From Hymenobacter sp. BRD128 (GTDB lineage: Bacteria > Bacteroidota > Bacteroidia > Cytophagales > Hymenobacteraceae), in NCBI RefSeq assembly GCF_013256625.1, contig NZ_CP053908.1, forward strand, positions 806,001 to 870,000: DNA of 64,000 bases, given 5' to 3'. A program made the translations under genes and the position numbers. The notes below the pieces were generated by a model that was not told where the DNA came from, did not search any database, and saw only the letters and a program-made list of their open reading frames with translations. Below are positions 46,590 through 58,536 of the stretch, piece after piece (positions within the stretch are counted from its first letter, which is position 1; each line of letters begins with the position of its first letter).

Positions 46590-48929
46590 TTATGCTGATT
46601 GCCGTATGGCCTCCAGTACTGCAGCTGGCGTCATGGGCAATGAGCGTAGGCGCTTGCCAGTAGCGTGGAACACAACGTTGGCCACCGCGGCGGTCACACC
46701 CACGATGGAAATCTCGCCGATGCCCTTCACGCCCATGGCGTTCACATAGGGGTCGTGCTCGTCGATGAACTCTACCGTCATGGCCGGGATGTCGGCGTTG
46801 ACGGGTACGTGGTAGTCGGCTAGGTTGGCATTGGTGTAGCGGGCCAGGTGCGGGTCGCGCACCGATGCCTCTATGAGGGCTGCGCCGATGCCGAAGATGC
46901 TGCCGCCAATAACCTGCGAGCGGGCCGTTTTGGGGTAGAGGATGCGGCCGGCGCTCATCACGCTGACCCAGCGTGTGACGCGCACCGTGCCTAGTTCGGG
47001 GTCCACGTGCACTTCGCAGAAGTGCGCCCCGAAGGCGTGCATGGAGTGTTCGGTGGCTTCTTCCTTCTTGTTCATACTGGCGTTGGCCGTGGCCTGCGGG
47101 GCTTCGTAGCCGGCCCCGTAGCGGCCCAGGGCGCTGCCTTCCACATCGCTCAGGTTGGCGCGCTTCATCACCTCGCCAAAAGCTTCACCCTTGGCCGGGT
47201 TGGCTTTCAGCTGCAAGCGCCCTTGCTTCATCACTACCTCGGCGGGGGCGGCGCGGTAGAGGGGCGACTGCTTATCGGCCACCGCCAGCTTGATGAGCTT
47301 CTGCCAGACTTCCTGCGCGGCTAGGTACACCGACGACGATACCCGCCCTGCCGCCGTGGAGCCGCCTGACCACTGCGTGGTAGGCAGGATGGTGTCGCCC
47401 AACTCGCAGCGCACGTTCTGCGGGTCGAGGCCCAGCGAGTCGGCCGCGACCTGGGTGATGATGGTGTAGGTACCGGTGCCCAGATCAGTGGCGCCGGCCT
47501 GCACCATGGCATGGCCGTCGGCGTAGAGGCGCACGCGGGCGTTGCCCTGGCTGCTGTGCACGGGGTAGCTGGCTGAGGCCATGCCGTAGCCCACCAAGTG
47601 CTTGCCGGCGCGGGTCTGGCCGTTTTTGGGGTTGCGCTGGCTCCAGCCAAACAGCTCGGCCCCGCGCTGGTAGCATTCCTTTAGGCTTTTGCTGCTCCAG
47701 GGGTGGCCGTTGGTGGGGTCGCGGTCGGCGTAGTTGAGTAGACGCACCTGGATGGGGTCGAGGTTGAGGTGGGCCGCCAGGTCGTCCATCGAGCACTCGA
47801 TGGCGAAGGAGCCGGGCATGTCGCCGGGGGCGCGGGTCGAGGTGGGCGTCATCACGTTGGCGTGGGCCATGCGGTACGTGCCCTCAAAGGTGGGCGAGTC
47901 GTAGAGCATGTTGATGATGCGGCCGTTGGTTTCGGCCCAGTCTTCCCAGGGTGAGGTAGTCGAAGTTTTCTCGTGAATGAGGGCCAGCAGCTTGCCTTCG
48001 CGGGTGGCTCCGAGGCGCAGCGTTTGTTCCTGCTCTTCCCGAAAGCCCATGCCCGTAAACTGCTGGGGCCGCGTGAGCACCAGCTTCACCGGCCGGCCCA
48101 CCGCCTTGGCCGCGAGCGGGGCCAGCACCACGTGGGGCCACACCCAGGCCTTGCAGCCGAAGCCGCCGCCGAGGTACTTCGTGATAACCCGCACCTGCTC
48201 GGTGGTCAGGCCTAGCATGGCGGCCAGGGTCTTCTGCGTTTCCGATACACCCTGCGTGGTGTCGTACACGGTGAGGCGGTCGGGTGCATCCCAGTGGGCG
48301 GTGGTGGCCCCCGGCTCCATCGGGTTGTGGTGGGTGGCGGCGTGGGTGTAGGTGGCCGTGAGCTGCACCGGGGCGCTGGCAAAGGCCGCCTGCGCCTCGC
48401 CTCGCTTCGTAACGCCAGGCGAGTAGCCTCGTATTGCCTTGGGCACGTACAGCTCCGCGTTCTGGGCCTGGTACGACGACACGGGCACCTCGGGCACAAT
48501 CGTGACCTGGAGCTGCGCGGCGGCGTACTGGGCGTGCTCCAGGGTGTCGGCCACTACCACAGCCACTGGCTGCCCGGCGTAGAACACCTGGTTTGACTCC
48601 ATCGGAAAAAAGCTCATCGGCGACGAGGCAAACGACCGCCGGTCCTCAGGCTTGTTGGGCGTCTTGGCCAGCTTCGGCAGGTTCTCGTGGGTGAGAATGG
48701 CCAGCACGCCCGGCAGCCGTTGGGCCGCGCTCGTGTCGATGCGGGTCACGCGCCCCTTAGCCACGTCGCTGGTTTTGAGCACGGCGTGCACCAGGCCCGG
48801 CAGCTGGTTGTACTCGGCTGAGTACTTGGCCCGGCCGGTCACTTTGGCCAAGCCATCGACGCGGCTTAGCGGCTGGCCCACCACGCCGGCGTTGGGGTTG
48901 GTGTCGGAAAATTGCGATTCCAGTTCCAT
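46590..48929 (-). CDS. paoC: Molybdopterin-binding subunit of aldehyde oxidoreductase (PaoC-like)
   Basis: 779 residues from ATG 48929 (MELESQFSDTNPNAGVVGQP). Xanthine-oxidase-family large subunit holding the Mo cofactor. 'PLSRVDGLAKVTGRAKYSAE' opens the domain; cofactor-binding loops include 'KYLGGGFGCKAWVWPHVVLA', 'RAPGDMPGSFAIECSMDDLA', 'GATDLGTGTYTIITQVAADS' and 'QWSGGSTAAGRVSSSVYLAA'. The catalytic Glu lies in 'GVKGIGEISIVGVTAAVANV'. It starts 31 bases after paoB and ends the operon; the IS begins 29 bases past its stop. No PaoD/XdhC maturation gene is in the window and may have been separated by the IS. Confidence 0.92.
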   Translation of the reverse strand: MELESQFSDTNPNAGVVGQPLSRVDGLAKVTGRAKYSAEYNQLPGLVHAVLKTSDVAKGRVTRIDTSAAQRLPGVLAILTHENLPKLAKTPNKPEDRRSFASSPMSFFPMESNQVFYAGQPVAVVVADTLEHAQYAAAQLQVTIVPEVPVSSYQAQNAELYVPKAIRGYSPGVTKRGEAQAAFASAPVQLTATYTHAATHHNPMEPGATTAHWDAPDRLTVYDTTQGVSETQKTLAAMLGLTTEQVRVITKYLGGGFGCKAWVWPHVVLAPLAAKAVGRPVKLVLTRPQQFTGMGFREEQEQTLRLGATREGKLLALIHEKTSTTSPWEDWAETNGRIINMLYDSPTFEGTYRMAHANVMTPTSTRAPGDMPGSFAIECSMDDLAAHLNLDPIQVRLLNYADRDPTNGHPWSSKSLKECYQRGAELFGWSQRNPKNGQTRAGKHLVGYGMASASYPVHSSQGNARVRLYADGHAMVQAGATDLGTGTYTIITQVAADSLGLDPQNVRCELGDTILPTTQWSGGSTAAGRVSSSVYLAAQEVWQKLIKLAVADKQSPLYRAAPAEVVMKQGRLQLKANPAKGEAFGEVMKRANLSDVEGSALGRYGAGYEAPQATANASMNKKEEATEHSMHAFGAHFCEVHVDPELGTVRVTRWVSVMSAGRILYPKTARSQVIGGSIFGIGAALIEASVRDPHLARYTNANLADYHVPVNADIPAMTVEFIDEHDPYVNAMGVKGIGEISIVGVTAAVANVVFHATGKRLRSLPMTPAAVLEAIRQSA

Positions 48930-48960
48930 ACTACCTGCTTGTTGAATTAGTGAGAAGACC

Positions 48961-49851
48961 CTAGCCGGCCACTTGCTGCAACGCACGCACCAACGTGTTC
49001 TGCGCCAGCTCCACCTTGTAGGCGTTGTCTTTGCGGGGCTGCGCGCCTTTGAGCGCGGCGGTAGCGGCGGCCCGAAAAGTAGCCTCGGTGGCCGGCTGGC
49101 CGGTCAGCACTTTCTCCGCCTCGCGCGAGCGCCAGGGCTGCGCGCCCACCCCGCCCAGCGCCACGCGGGCCGCACGAATGGTACTCGCCTGCACCTCCAG
49201 CCCCACGGCGGCCGAGGCCAGCGCGTAGGCGTAGCTGCTGCGTTCGCGCACCTTGAGGTAGGCCGAGCGCTGGGCGTGCGCGGCGGCCGGAATCGTGACG
49301 GCCACAATGAGCTCGCCGGGCTCCAGCACGGCATCGAAGGCAGCCAGGGCTACCGCCAAATCGCCGGGGTAGGCCGTGGCAATGCAGCTTTCGCTCACAC
49401 CCAGGATGGCCAGGTTGTGGTTGTCGCCCACCAGGGCAGGGCAGCCCGAACCGGGCACGCGCTTGTTGCACGGAAAAGCCGCATCGCGGAAGTAGCCGCA
49501 GCGCGTGCGTTGCAGCATATTGCCCCCGATGCTGGCCATGTTGCGCAGCTGCGGCGAGGCGGCCAGTAGCAGCGACTGCGACACGGCCGGGTAGCCCTGC
49601 ACCACCAGCGGGTGCTCGCCCACGTCGCTCATGCGGGCCAGCGCCCCGATGCGCAGCCCGTCTTTCGTCTGCTCAATACTGCTGAGCGGCAGCGGGTTGA
49701 TGTCAATGAGCTGCGGATGCTCATCCAAATTTGCCTTCATCAAGTCCAGCAGCGTAGTACCGCCCGCCAGGTAAGCCGCCAGTGGCGTGTCCTTGTGCCG
49801 GCCGGTGGCTTCCTTGGTCGTAGCCGCCTGGGTGTAGCTGAAATTGTTCAT
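48961..49851 (-). CDS. paoB: FAD/4Fe-4S subunit of aldehyde oxidoreductase (PaoB-like)
   Basis: 296 residues. The FAD-binding domain of xanthine-oxidase-type medium subunits: 'LAGGTTLLDLMKANLDEHPQ' (FAD loop), 'IGALARMSDVGEHPLVVQGY' and 'SPQLRNMASIGGNMLQRTRC'. It has the extra Cys cluster seen in PaoB, 'RCGYFRDAAFPCNKRVPGSG' with another Cys right after, which binds an added [4Fe-4S] centre in the E. coli enzyme. It passes electrons from the Mo site (PaoC) to FAD. Its start is four bases from the paoA stop. Confidence 0.92.
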   Translation of the reverse strand: MNNFSYTQAATTKEATGRHKDTPLAAYLAGGTTLLDLMKANLDEHPQLIDINPLPLSSIEQTKDGLRIGALARMSDVGEHPLVVQGYPAVSQSLLLAASPQLRNMASIGGNMLQRTRCGYFRDAAFPCNKRVPGSGCPALVGDNHNLAILGVSESCIATAYPGDLAVALAAFDAVLEPGELIVAVTIPAAAHAQRSAYLKVRERSSYAYALASAAVGLEVQASTIRAARVALGGVGAQPWRSREAEKVLTGQPATEATFRAAATAALKGAQPRKDNAYKVELAQNTLVRALQQVAG

Positions 49852-49855
49852 CGGG

Positions 49856-50485
49856 CTAGCCTTTAGTGAGTCGGCCGGCCACCTCGCGCACGGCAGCCAG
49901 AATATTAGGGTAAGCTCCGCAGCGGCAGAGGTTGCCGCTCATCCACTCGCGGGCCTGGTCGTCGGTGGTGGCGTGGTCTTCCCGCACGCAGGCCACGCCG
50001 CTCATAATCTGGCCCGGCGTGCAGTAGCCGCACTGAAAGCCGTCGTGCTTCAAAAACGCTTCCTGCATGGGGTGCAGCGCGTCGCCCTTCGCTAGCCCCT
50101 CGATGGTGGTGATGTCCTTGCCCTGGCTCATCACGGCCAGCGTGAGGCAGCTGTTGATGCGGCGGCCATCCACGTGCACGGTGCAGGCCCCGCACTGGCC
50201 GTGGTCGCAGCCCTTCTTGGTGCCCGTCAGGTCGAGGTACTCGCGCAGAGCGTCGAGCAGCGTGGTGCGCGGCTCCAGGTGCAGCGCCCGGGCCTGGCCA
50301 TTGATGCGCAGGCTGACCGGGCTAGGCCCTTCCAGCACTGTGGAGTAGGCCGTCAGGCGCTCGGCCCGGCCGGCCAGCGGGGCCGTGAGCGTGAAGCCCA
50401 GCAGACCCCCGGCCTGCTTCATGAAGGTGCGGCGCGAGTCGTCGCCCGGCGGCAAGCCGACAGGAGAAGAAAGCTGGTCAGGCAT
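49856..50485 (-). CDS. paoA: 2Fe-2S subunit of aldehyde oxidoreductase (PaoA-like)
   Basis: 209 residues. The N-terminal '[20 protein letters not shown]' is a Tat signal (RRTFMK), which takes the assembled complex to the periplasm. The plant-type ferredoxin cluster is '[18 protein letters not shown]' plus a Cys after INS; the second cluster is in the helical domain, '[18 protein letters not shown]' and '[13 protein letters not shown]'. The complex oxidises aldehydes, often aromatic, to acids. First gene of a tight paoA-B-C operon and about 70 bases downstream of an aldo/keto reductase on the same strand. Confidence 0.93.
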   Translation of the reverse strand: MPDQLSSPVGLPPGDDSRRTFMKQAGGLLGFTLTAPLAGRAERLTAYSTVLEGPSPVSLRINGQARALHLEPRTTLLDALREYLDLTGTKKGCDHGQCGACTVHVDGRRINSCLTLAVMSQGKDITTIEGLAKGDALHPMQEAFLKHDGFQCGYCTPGQIMSGVACVREDHATTDDQAREWMSGNLCRCGAYPNILAAVREVAGRLTKG

Positions 50486-50555
50486 GGCAGTCAGCGGGAA
50501 AAGGTTAGCGGGAAGGGATGAAACAACAAATTAAGCCACAGCGCGAAAGCAGGGC

Positions 50556-51539
<984 letters not shown>

Positions 51540-51617
51540 TTAAAAAGGGGGTAAAAAGTGCGGCAGCAGCGACGCCAGGTGGTTACTGCTGCCGCACCTG
51601 ATTTACGTAGCCGGGGG

Positions 51618-52556
<939 letters not shown>

Positions 52557-52636
52557 CTAAAGGCGCCGGCGCTAAAGGAATCAAACCAATCTCTAAGAAA
52601 ATCAAACAAGCGCTTTGTGTTAGAGCAGGAGACCGT

Positions 52637-53578
52637 TTATTGCGCTACTACCAGCACCTTGCCCTGTTCGCCGGCCGCTAGGGTAGTTTGCTCGCGCCAG
52701 GTAGTAGGCGCGTGGCCAGTGTGCTTCTTGAAGAAGTTGTTGAAGTAATTCGGATACTCAAAGCCCAGTCCGTAGGCAATCTCGGCCGTGCCCCAATTGG
52801 TGTGCAACAGTAGTGCCTTGGCTTCGGTCACCACGCGCTCGGCCAGGTGGGTGCCGGTGGTTTTGCCGGTCGTTTCGCGCACGGCCCGGTTGAGGTGGTT
52901 GACGTGTACCGAGAGCTGATTGGCAAAGTCGCTGGGCGTGCGCAATTGTAAGCCGGGGGCCGGCGCGTCGATGGGAAACTGCCGCTCCAGCAGTTCCAGA
53001 AACAGGGACACGAGACGGGCCGTGGCATTCGGCGGCTGGTGATAAGCAGTATGCGGCTGCATCTTTAGCGCCTCATGTAGTAAGAGTTGCACGTAGGTGC
53101 GTAGCAAATCCTGCTTGTGCACGTAGCCCGACTCCATCTCGGCCGCCATCTTGCAAAATAGGTGGCTGAAGGTGCCGAACTGCTCGTCGTTCACGAAGTA
53201 TACGGGGTCACTGTTGACCTTGAATAAGGGCGACTCCTGTAAACTCACCGAGCGGTCAGGGCTGAGAAAGCCCTCCGTAAACAAACAGAAGTAGCCGCCC
53301 TGTTCGGCTGAAATGGGCTCCCAGGAGTACGGCACCAGTGGGTTCGAAAACATCAGGGCCGGCCGGTCGAGCAGGATGGCCCGCGTGGCGTAGCTCAGTC
53401 GCCCGGTGCCTGTAACCAGCGAAATCTTATAGAAGTCGCGCCGGCTGTAGCTCACCGGCTGCCGGCAAAACTGCCCCCGCTCAAACACATTAAATCGGCT
53501 GGTGGCCGCCGTGAGTTGTGGAGGTGCCGGGGCCGAAGTAGGCGGGAGGGGAGAAATGGTAGGTTCACGTAATGCCAT
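52637..53578 (-). CDS. AraC-family transcription regulator
   Basis: 313 residues. The N-terminal sensing part (about 25-180) is a cupin-like fold ('GRLSYATRAILLDRPALMFS', 'EQGGYFCLFTEGFLSPDRSV'). Two helix-turn-helix units follow (about 200-300): 'DFANQLSVHVNHLNRAVRET' and 'WGTAEIAYGLGFEYPNYFNN' plus 'FFKKHTGHAPTTWREQ', the classic AraC second helix. It is the first gene of a same-strand set (two reductases, paoABC) 167 bases ahead, so it is a good candidate to control them. The ligand is unknown. Confidence 0.92.
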   Translation of the reverse strand: MALREPTISPLPPTSAPAPPQLTAATSRFNVFERGQFCRQPVSYSRRDFYKISLVTGTGRLSYATRAILLDRPALMFSNPLVPYSWEPISAEQGGYFCLFTEGFLSPDRSVSLQESPLFKVNSDPVYFVNDEQFGTFSHLFCKMAAEMESGYVHKQDLLRTYVQLLLHEALKMQPHTAYHQPPNATARLVSLFLELLERQFPIDAPAPGLQLRTPSDFANQLSVHVNHLNRAVRETTGKTTGTHLAERVVTEAKALLLHTNWGTAEIAYGLGFEYPNYFNNFFKKHTGHAPTTWREQTTLAAGEQGKVLVVAQ

Positions 53579-53720
53579 GCTACAAAGGTATGTAATTCAA
53601 ACAGTGGCTCACGGTGTAAGTCACCGATACCCCGCTGGTGCCGTCCAGCTTCTGGGCTACTTTTCACGCCAGAACAGTGCCGGGTGTTACATTTAGAAGA
53701 ACTTTTCGCCCGTTTGCTTC

Positions 53721-55864
53721 ATGGCTGCTACTCCGCTCAAACTTGGTTCTTACGCTGGCCTCACGCTGGCGCTCTTTGGCTTGGCCTCGTACCGCTTCTA
53801 CGAGCGCCAGGGTCCTCAGAACCCGCCGAGTAAGGAGCAGATACTAGTAGGCTCTATTGCGCAGGGGCTTTCGCAGGCGCACTATCAACCCCAGCGCCTC
53901 GATGATAACTTCAGCTGGCGCGTGTATGAGCTGGCTCTCAAGCGCCTGGATTACCGCCGCAAGTTTTTGCTGCAAGCCGACGTGGCGCAGCTGGCAAAAT
54001 ACCAGTTTGACATCGACGACGAGACTAAACGAGGTACCCGCGAATTTCTGGACCTGGGCACTACGCTCATGACTGAGCGCACTCAGCAGGTGCAGGCCCT
54101 GGTGACCGAGCTGCTCGCCCAGCCCTTCACCTTCGACGCTGACGAAACCATCCAGACTGACTACGAGAAGACCGCCTTCCCCGCTTCGGTGGCCGACCGC
54201 CGCGAGCAGTGGCGCAAGCAGCTCAAGTACGAGACGCTGGCCCGCGTGGCTGAACTGCTCGACGAGCAGGACAAGCGTCGGGACCGGGTGCGCCTGGCTA
54301 GCCTGCGCCACGAGCCGCTGCCCGCCGCCCCCGCCGAGCGTACCGTGGCCCAGTTCGAAGTGGAGGCCCGCCAGCGCGTGCGCACCTATTACAAGGAGCA
54401 GTTTGCCAACCAGCCCGACGCCGACGAGCTGCTGGCTCGCTACGCCAACGTGATTGCCAATACCTACGACCCGCACACCGACTACCTGGCGCCCCAGCGC
54501 AAAGAAGACTTTGATTTTCAGCTCACCGGGCGTATGGATGGCATCGGCGCCCAGCTGCACGAGCGCGATGGGCTTATTTACATCGAAGACATTGTGCCCG
54601 GCTCAGCCTCCTACCGGCAGGGCGAGTTGAAGAAAGGCGATGCCATTCTGCGCGTGGCCCAGGGCGCGGCCGAGCCCGTAAGCATCGAGGGTTGGCATGC
54701 CAATAAGGCTGTGACCCTCATTCGGGGCAAAAAAGGCACGGAGGTACGCCTGACTGTGAAAAGGGCCGACGGCTCCACCAAAGTCATTCCCATCGTGCGC
54801 GACGTGGTGCTGAACGAAGCCACCTACGCCCAGTCCGCCGTTATTAACGACCCGAGCGGCCTCAAAATCGGGTACTTACGCCTGCCTGTTTTCTATGCCG
54901 ACTTTAAGGACGAGGGGGGCGCTCGTCGGCTGAGGACGTAAAGAAGGAGTTGGCCAAGCTTACGGCCGAGGGCGTGAAAGGCATCGTCTTCGACCTGCGC
55001 GAAAACGGCGGTGGCTCGCTGCGCGACGCGGTGGATATGGCCGGGCTCTTTATTTCCAGCGGCCCGGTGGTGCAGGTGCACGACAGTCGCGGCACCACGA
55101 GCGTGCTCAACGACCGCGACCCGCGCGTGCAGTACGACGGCCCGCTGGTGGTGCTGGTGAACAAGCACAGCGCCTCGGCCTCCGAAATCCTGGCCGCTGC
55201 CATCCAGGACTACAAGCGTGGCCTCATCATCGGCACGCCTACTACCTACGGCAAGGGCACGGTGCAACGCATCGTGGACCTCGACGAGATGGTGCCCGCC
55301 GGGCTCAACACGTTCAAGCCGCTGGGCTCGCTCAAGTTCACGATGCAGAAGTTCTACCGCATCACGGGCAGCTCCACGCAGTTCAAGGGCGTGGCCTCCG
55401 ACATCGTGCTGCCCGATGTGGCTTCGGACCTCGACGAGGGCGAGCAGCAGGCTGACTACGCCCTGAAGTGGGACGAGATTAAGTCGGCTAGCTACCACCC
55501 CTGGGATGCGCAGCCCGACTACGCCAAACTCGAAGCCAAAAGCAAGGCCCGCGTGGCCGCCAACCCCAGCTTCCGGCAACTGACGGCCATCGTGCAAAGC
55601 CTGCGCAAGCGCCAGGCCGAAACGGTGGTGCCGCTGCAACTCGCCAAGTTCCAGGCCCGGCGTCACCTGCTCCAGGCGGAGGCCGAGAAGTACGAAGCGC
55701 TGCAAGCCACGGCTAAGCCCCTGGCCCTTGCTGCGCTGACTGCCGACCGGCAGGCCCTGCAAGGCGACTCAGCCCAGGTTAGTCGGGCCATGCGCTTCAC
55801 CCGGGGCCTGCCGAAAGACCTGACCCTGAACGAGGCCGTAGCGGTGCTGAAGGACGCGCAATAA
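53721..55864 (+). CDS. S41 carboxy-terminal processing (tail-specific) protease, frameshifted
   Basis: Periplasmic serine protease of the Prc/Tsp type. The frame from ATG 53721 codes for a signal-anchor ('LGSYAGLTLALFGLASYRFY'), a helical N-terminal domain, a PDZ domain ('RMDGIGAQLHERDGLIYIED', 'PGSASYRQGELKKGDAILRV') and stops at 54941. The rest continues in the -1 frame: 'GVKGIVFDLRENGGGSLRDA', catalytic Ser in 'VNKHSASASEILAAAIQDYK', Lys in 'GTPTTYGKGTVQRIVDLDEM', and a C-terminal DUF3340-like part. Joining in the G6 run 54914-54919 gives about 714 residues, the usual size. As with pgk, one missing G explains the break. Confidence 0.92.
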
Positions 55865-55874
55865 GCCTGGAAGT

Positions 55875-58286
55875 CTAGTGCCCGGCGCGGCCTTCCTCAT
55901 CGGCGCTGCTGCTGGTGCGGGCGCTGTGCGTTTTGCCACCGCCCAGCTTGTAGGTGAAGCTCACCGTGAGCCGGCGACTGTCGTAGCGGTTTACCCAGTC
56001 CGTATTAATATTCTGGTAGTGCAGCGAGCTAAACCAGCCGTCCGTGTAAAACAGGTCGCTAAGCTTCAGGCTGAGCGTGGCTTTCTCCTGCCACAGCTGC
56101 TTGCGCAGCCCCAAATTGAACGCCCCGCTAGCCCGCAGGGCAAACAGGCCGTTGACGCTGGGGCCATTGTACTCGCCGCCTACCAGCAGCTGGTAGTGCC
56201 GGGGCAGGTTGAAGGTGTGATTGGAAGTGGCCATCGCGCCCAGCTGGCGCAGTTGCACGGCCTGGCCGTCTACCAGCGTCTGCACTTCGCCGTAGGTGGC
56301 ACCCACCTGGTTGTCCATGCCCCACCACTTGGTCAGGTCGGTGTGCCCACCCGAACTGAGGGTAAGCGTGAGCGCCTGGTCCAGGTTCATGGGGCGGGTG
56401 GTAGTCACCTTGGTTTGGTCGTTCTGGTAGGCCACTTCGTTCACTACGTTCGTTTCGAGCAGGTAGCTCAGGCTCAGCACTTGAAAGCCCCGGTGCAGGT
56501 AGTTGAGCACGAACGAGCGGGCTAGCGAAGGGGCCAGGTAGGGATTGCCCTGCATGGCAGTATAGGCATCGGTATAATTAATAAACGGGTTGAGGTTCTG
56601 GTAGGAAGGCCGGCTGATGCGCCGCCCGGCCGACAAACTCAGTTGGTCGTGCGGGCTGAACTGGTAGCTGGCAAAGAGCGTCGGAAACAGCTGGAAGTAG
56701 TCGCGCGCCACGCGCTGGCCGGTCGTGGGCGACTCGCCTACCGAGTGGGTGTGCTCGCCGCGCAAGCCGGCTTTCAATTCCAGCTTTTTCAGCGTGGTGC
56801 TCAGAGTGAAATAGCCGGCCGCGATGCGCTCGTCGTACTGAAAAGTATTGGTACGGTTGGAATCCAGCTGCCACTCATTGGAAGTAGCCCCTAGCTTCTC
56901 GAAGGCAAGGCGGCTATTGGTGGTGACCCAGCTGGCCTTGGCCCCGGCCTCGGCCCGCCAGTGGCCGGGCAGCGGATGCACGTAGTCAACTTTAAGCGCG
57001 CGAATGGTCACGTCGCTGCCCTGCCGGCTGCGCTGTTGGCCGACAAGGGCCCCAACTGCCCCGGTTGGGGGTGAGTTGAGGGGCAAAAAGTCCTGGTGGC
57101 CGGCCGTCGCTCCCTGCACCAGGTCGGCATCGGCCGTCAGCTCGCGCCCCAGCGTGTCGAGGGCCCAGCGGTAATTCAGGTTTAGCGCCAGGTCGCGCGA
57201 GGTATTGGCGCGGGGGTTGCGCATGGCCAGGTAGCCGGCGAGGCGCCCGTCGGCGGCGGTGACAACCGACTCGCTGCTCACCTGGGCGTCCTGCGCGGAG
57301 TAGCTGCCGCGCACCTGCCCACCCAAGGTGTGGTGCTTGGTCAGGGCCACGTCGGCCCCGGCGGCATAGCTCAGGTAGCCGGTGAGCGGGCGCCAGTAAT
57401 TTTGCTGGGTAAACGTGGTGTCGCGAATCAGGCGTTTGACAGTAAGCTGATTATAGAAATCGGAATAGCCTATGCCAACCCGACCGAACGTGCGGACCCG
57501 GCCCACGTTGTAGGCTAGATTGGCGCTAGTGCTGCCACGCGTGTAGCGGGTTTTGGCCGCCGTGCCAGTGAGCGTGCCCGTCAGGCCCGGCAAAATGCTG
57601 CGCTTGGTTCGGATGTTGATGACCCCGGCCGTGCCCGCCGCGTCGAGCGAGGCGGGCGGGTTGGGCAGCAGCTCTACCTGGCTGAGCTGGGCGGCGGGAA
57701 TACTCTTGAGGTACTGGCTCAGGGCCTCGCCCGTGAGGTACGACGGCTTGCCATCGAGGAGCACCAGCACGCTGCCGCTGCCCCGGTAGTGCAGGTGCTC
57801 CTCTTGGTCGAGGGTAATGCCGGGTATTTTTTTGAGCGCTTCCAGGGCGTTGTCGCCGGCCGTGTTCAGGCGGTCTATATTCACCACGGTGCGGTCGGCG
57901 TGCTGCTCCAGCAGCGGCGGGCGGCCCTGCACCACCACCTCCTTTAGGGCCGTGGCAGTAGCTTGTAGGTGGAGCGCCGGCACCTGCACCGGCGCGCTAC
58001 CCACCAGCACCGGCACCCGGCCGGCCGCGTAGCCCAGGGCCAACGCCTGCAGGCAGTAGCGGCCGGCCGCTACCCGCTCGAAGCGAAACGCGCCCTGCGC
58101 GGTAGTGGTCTGCGAAGCCGCTACGGTCGAGTCGGGCAGGTGCAGCAGCACGGCGGTGGCGAAGGGCAGGCCGTGGCCCGCCCCGTCCTGCACGGTGCCA
58201 GCCACCGGGGCTTGGGCGTGGGCGGTAGCGGCCAAGGCGAGCAGCGAGGGCAGCAGGGCAATGCAGAAAAAAGAATGGGCACGCAT
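55875..58286 (-). CDS. Outer-membrane beta-barrel receptor, TonB-dependent type
   Basis: 803 residues. Signal peptide ('MRAHSFFCIALLPSLLALAA'), a carboxypeptidase-like regulatory domain (about 27-110, 'VAGTVQDGAGHGLPFATAVL'), a plug domain ('EVVVQGRPPLLEQHADRTVV', 'NALEALKKIPGITLDQEEHL', 'VELLPNPPASLDAAGTAGVI') and a large C-terminal barrel of the outer_membrane_beta-barrel type (OMP_b-brl_3). Such proteins in Bacteroidota often sit beside LytS/LytTR pairs, as here. Substrate unknown. It is divergent from the histidine kinase, 250 bases away, so they may share control. Confidence 0.92.
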   Translation of the reverse strand: MRAHSFFCIALLPSLLALAATAHAQAPVAGTVQDGAGHGLPFATAVLLHLPDSTVAASQTTTAQGAFRFERVAAGRYCLQALALGYAAGRVPVLVGSAPVQVPALHLQATATALKEVVVQGRPPLLEQHADRTVVNIDRLNTAGDNALEALKKIPGITLDQEEHLHYRGSGSVLVLLDGKPSYLTGEALSQYLKSIPAAQLSQVELLPNPPASLDAAGTAGVINIRTKRSILPGLTGTLTGTAAKTRYTRGSTSANLAYNVGRVRTFGRVGIGYSDFYNQLTVKRLIRDTTFTQQNYWRPLTGYLSYAAGADVALTKHHTLGGQVRGSYSAQDAQVSSESVVTAADGRLAGYLAMRNPRANTSRDLALNLNYRWALDTLGRELTADADLVQGATAGHQDFLPLNSPPTGAVGALVGQQRSRQGSDVTIRALKVDYVHPLPGHWRAEAGAKASWVTTNSRLAFEKLGATSNEWQLDSNRTNTFQYDERIAAGYFTLSTTLKKLELKAGLRGEHTHSVGESPTTGQRVARDYFQLFPTLFASYQFSPHDQLSLSAGRRISRPSYQNLNPFINYTDAYTAMQGNPYLAPSLARSFVLNYLHRGFQVLSLSYLLETNVVNEVAYQNDQTKVTTTRPMNLDQALTLTLSSGGHTDLTKWWGMDNQVGATYGEVQTLVDGQAVQLRQLGAMATSNHTFNLPRHYQLLVGGEYNGPSVNGLFALRASGAFNLGLRKQLWQEKATLSLKLSDLFYTDGWFSSLHYQNINTDWVNRYDSRRLTVSFTYKLGGGKTHSARTSSSADEEGRAGH

Positions 58287-58505
58287 GGCAGCGGGGCGTT
58301 GGGGAAGTGGTGCCCAAAGGTGCCCGGTCGTCTTGCTCGCCCGAAAAACATTATTTCACTGCCGCCGAACGCCGGGTGAGTGGGGTATCGGGGAGGAAAA
58401 GCCGGTTGGCCCGGCCACCGACCAGGTTACCGGCGCGGCTGGCCCACTGACCCGCCCAGCCGGGGGGGTGGCATAATAAAGTGGGTTGGGCGCGGGGCCG
58501 CCGGG

Positions 58506-58513
58506 TAGCTTTG
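58506..58513 (+). promoter_or_regulatory. -7 box (TAGCTTTG) of the histidine kinase gene
   Basis: Exact TAnnTTTG match, 23 bases ahead of ATG 58537. Confidence 0.65.
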
Positions 58514-58536
58514 CCCCGTCTTTATTCTTGGCCGCT

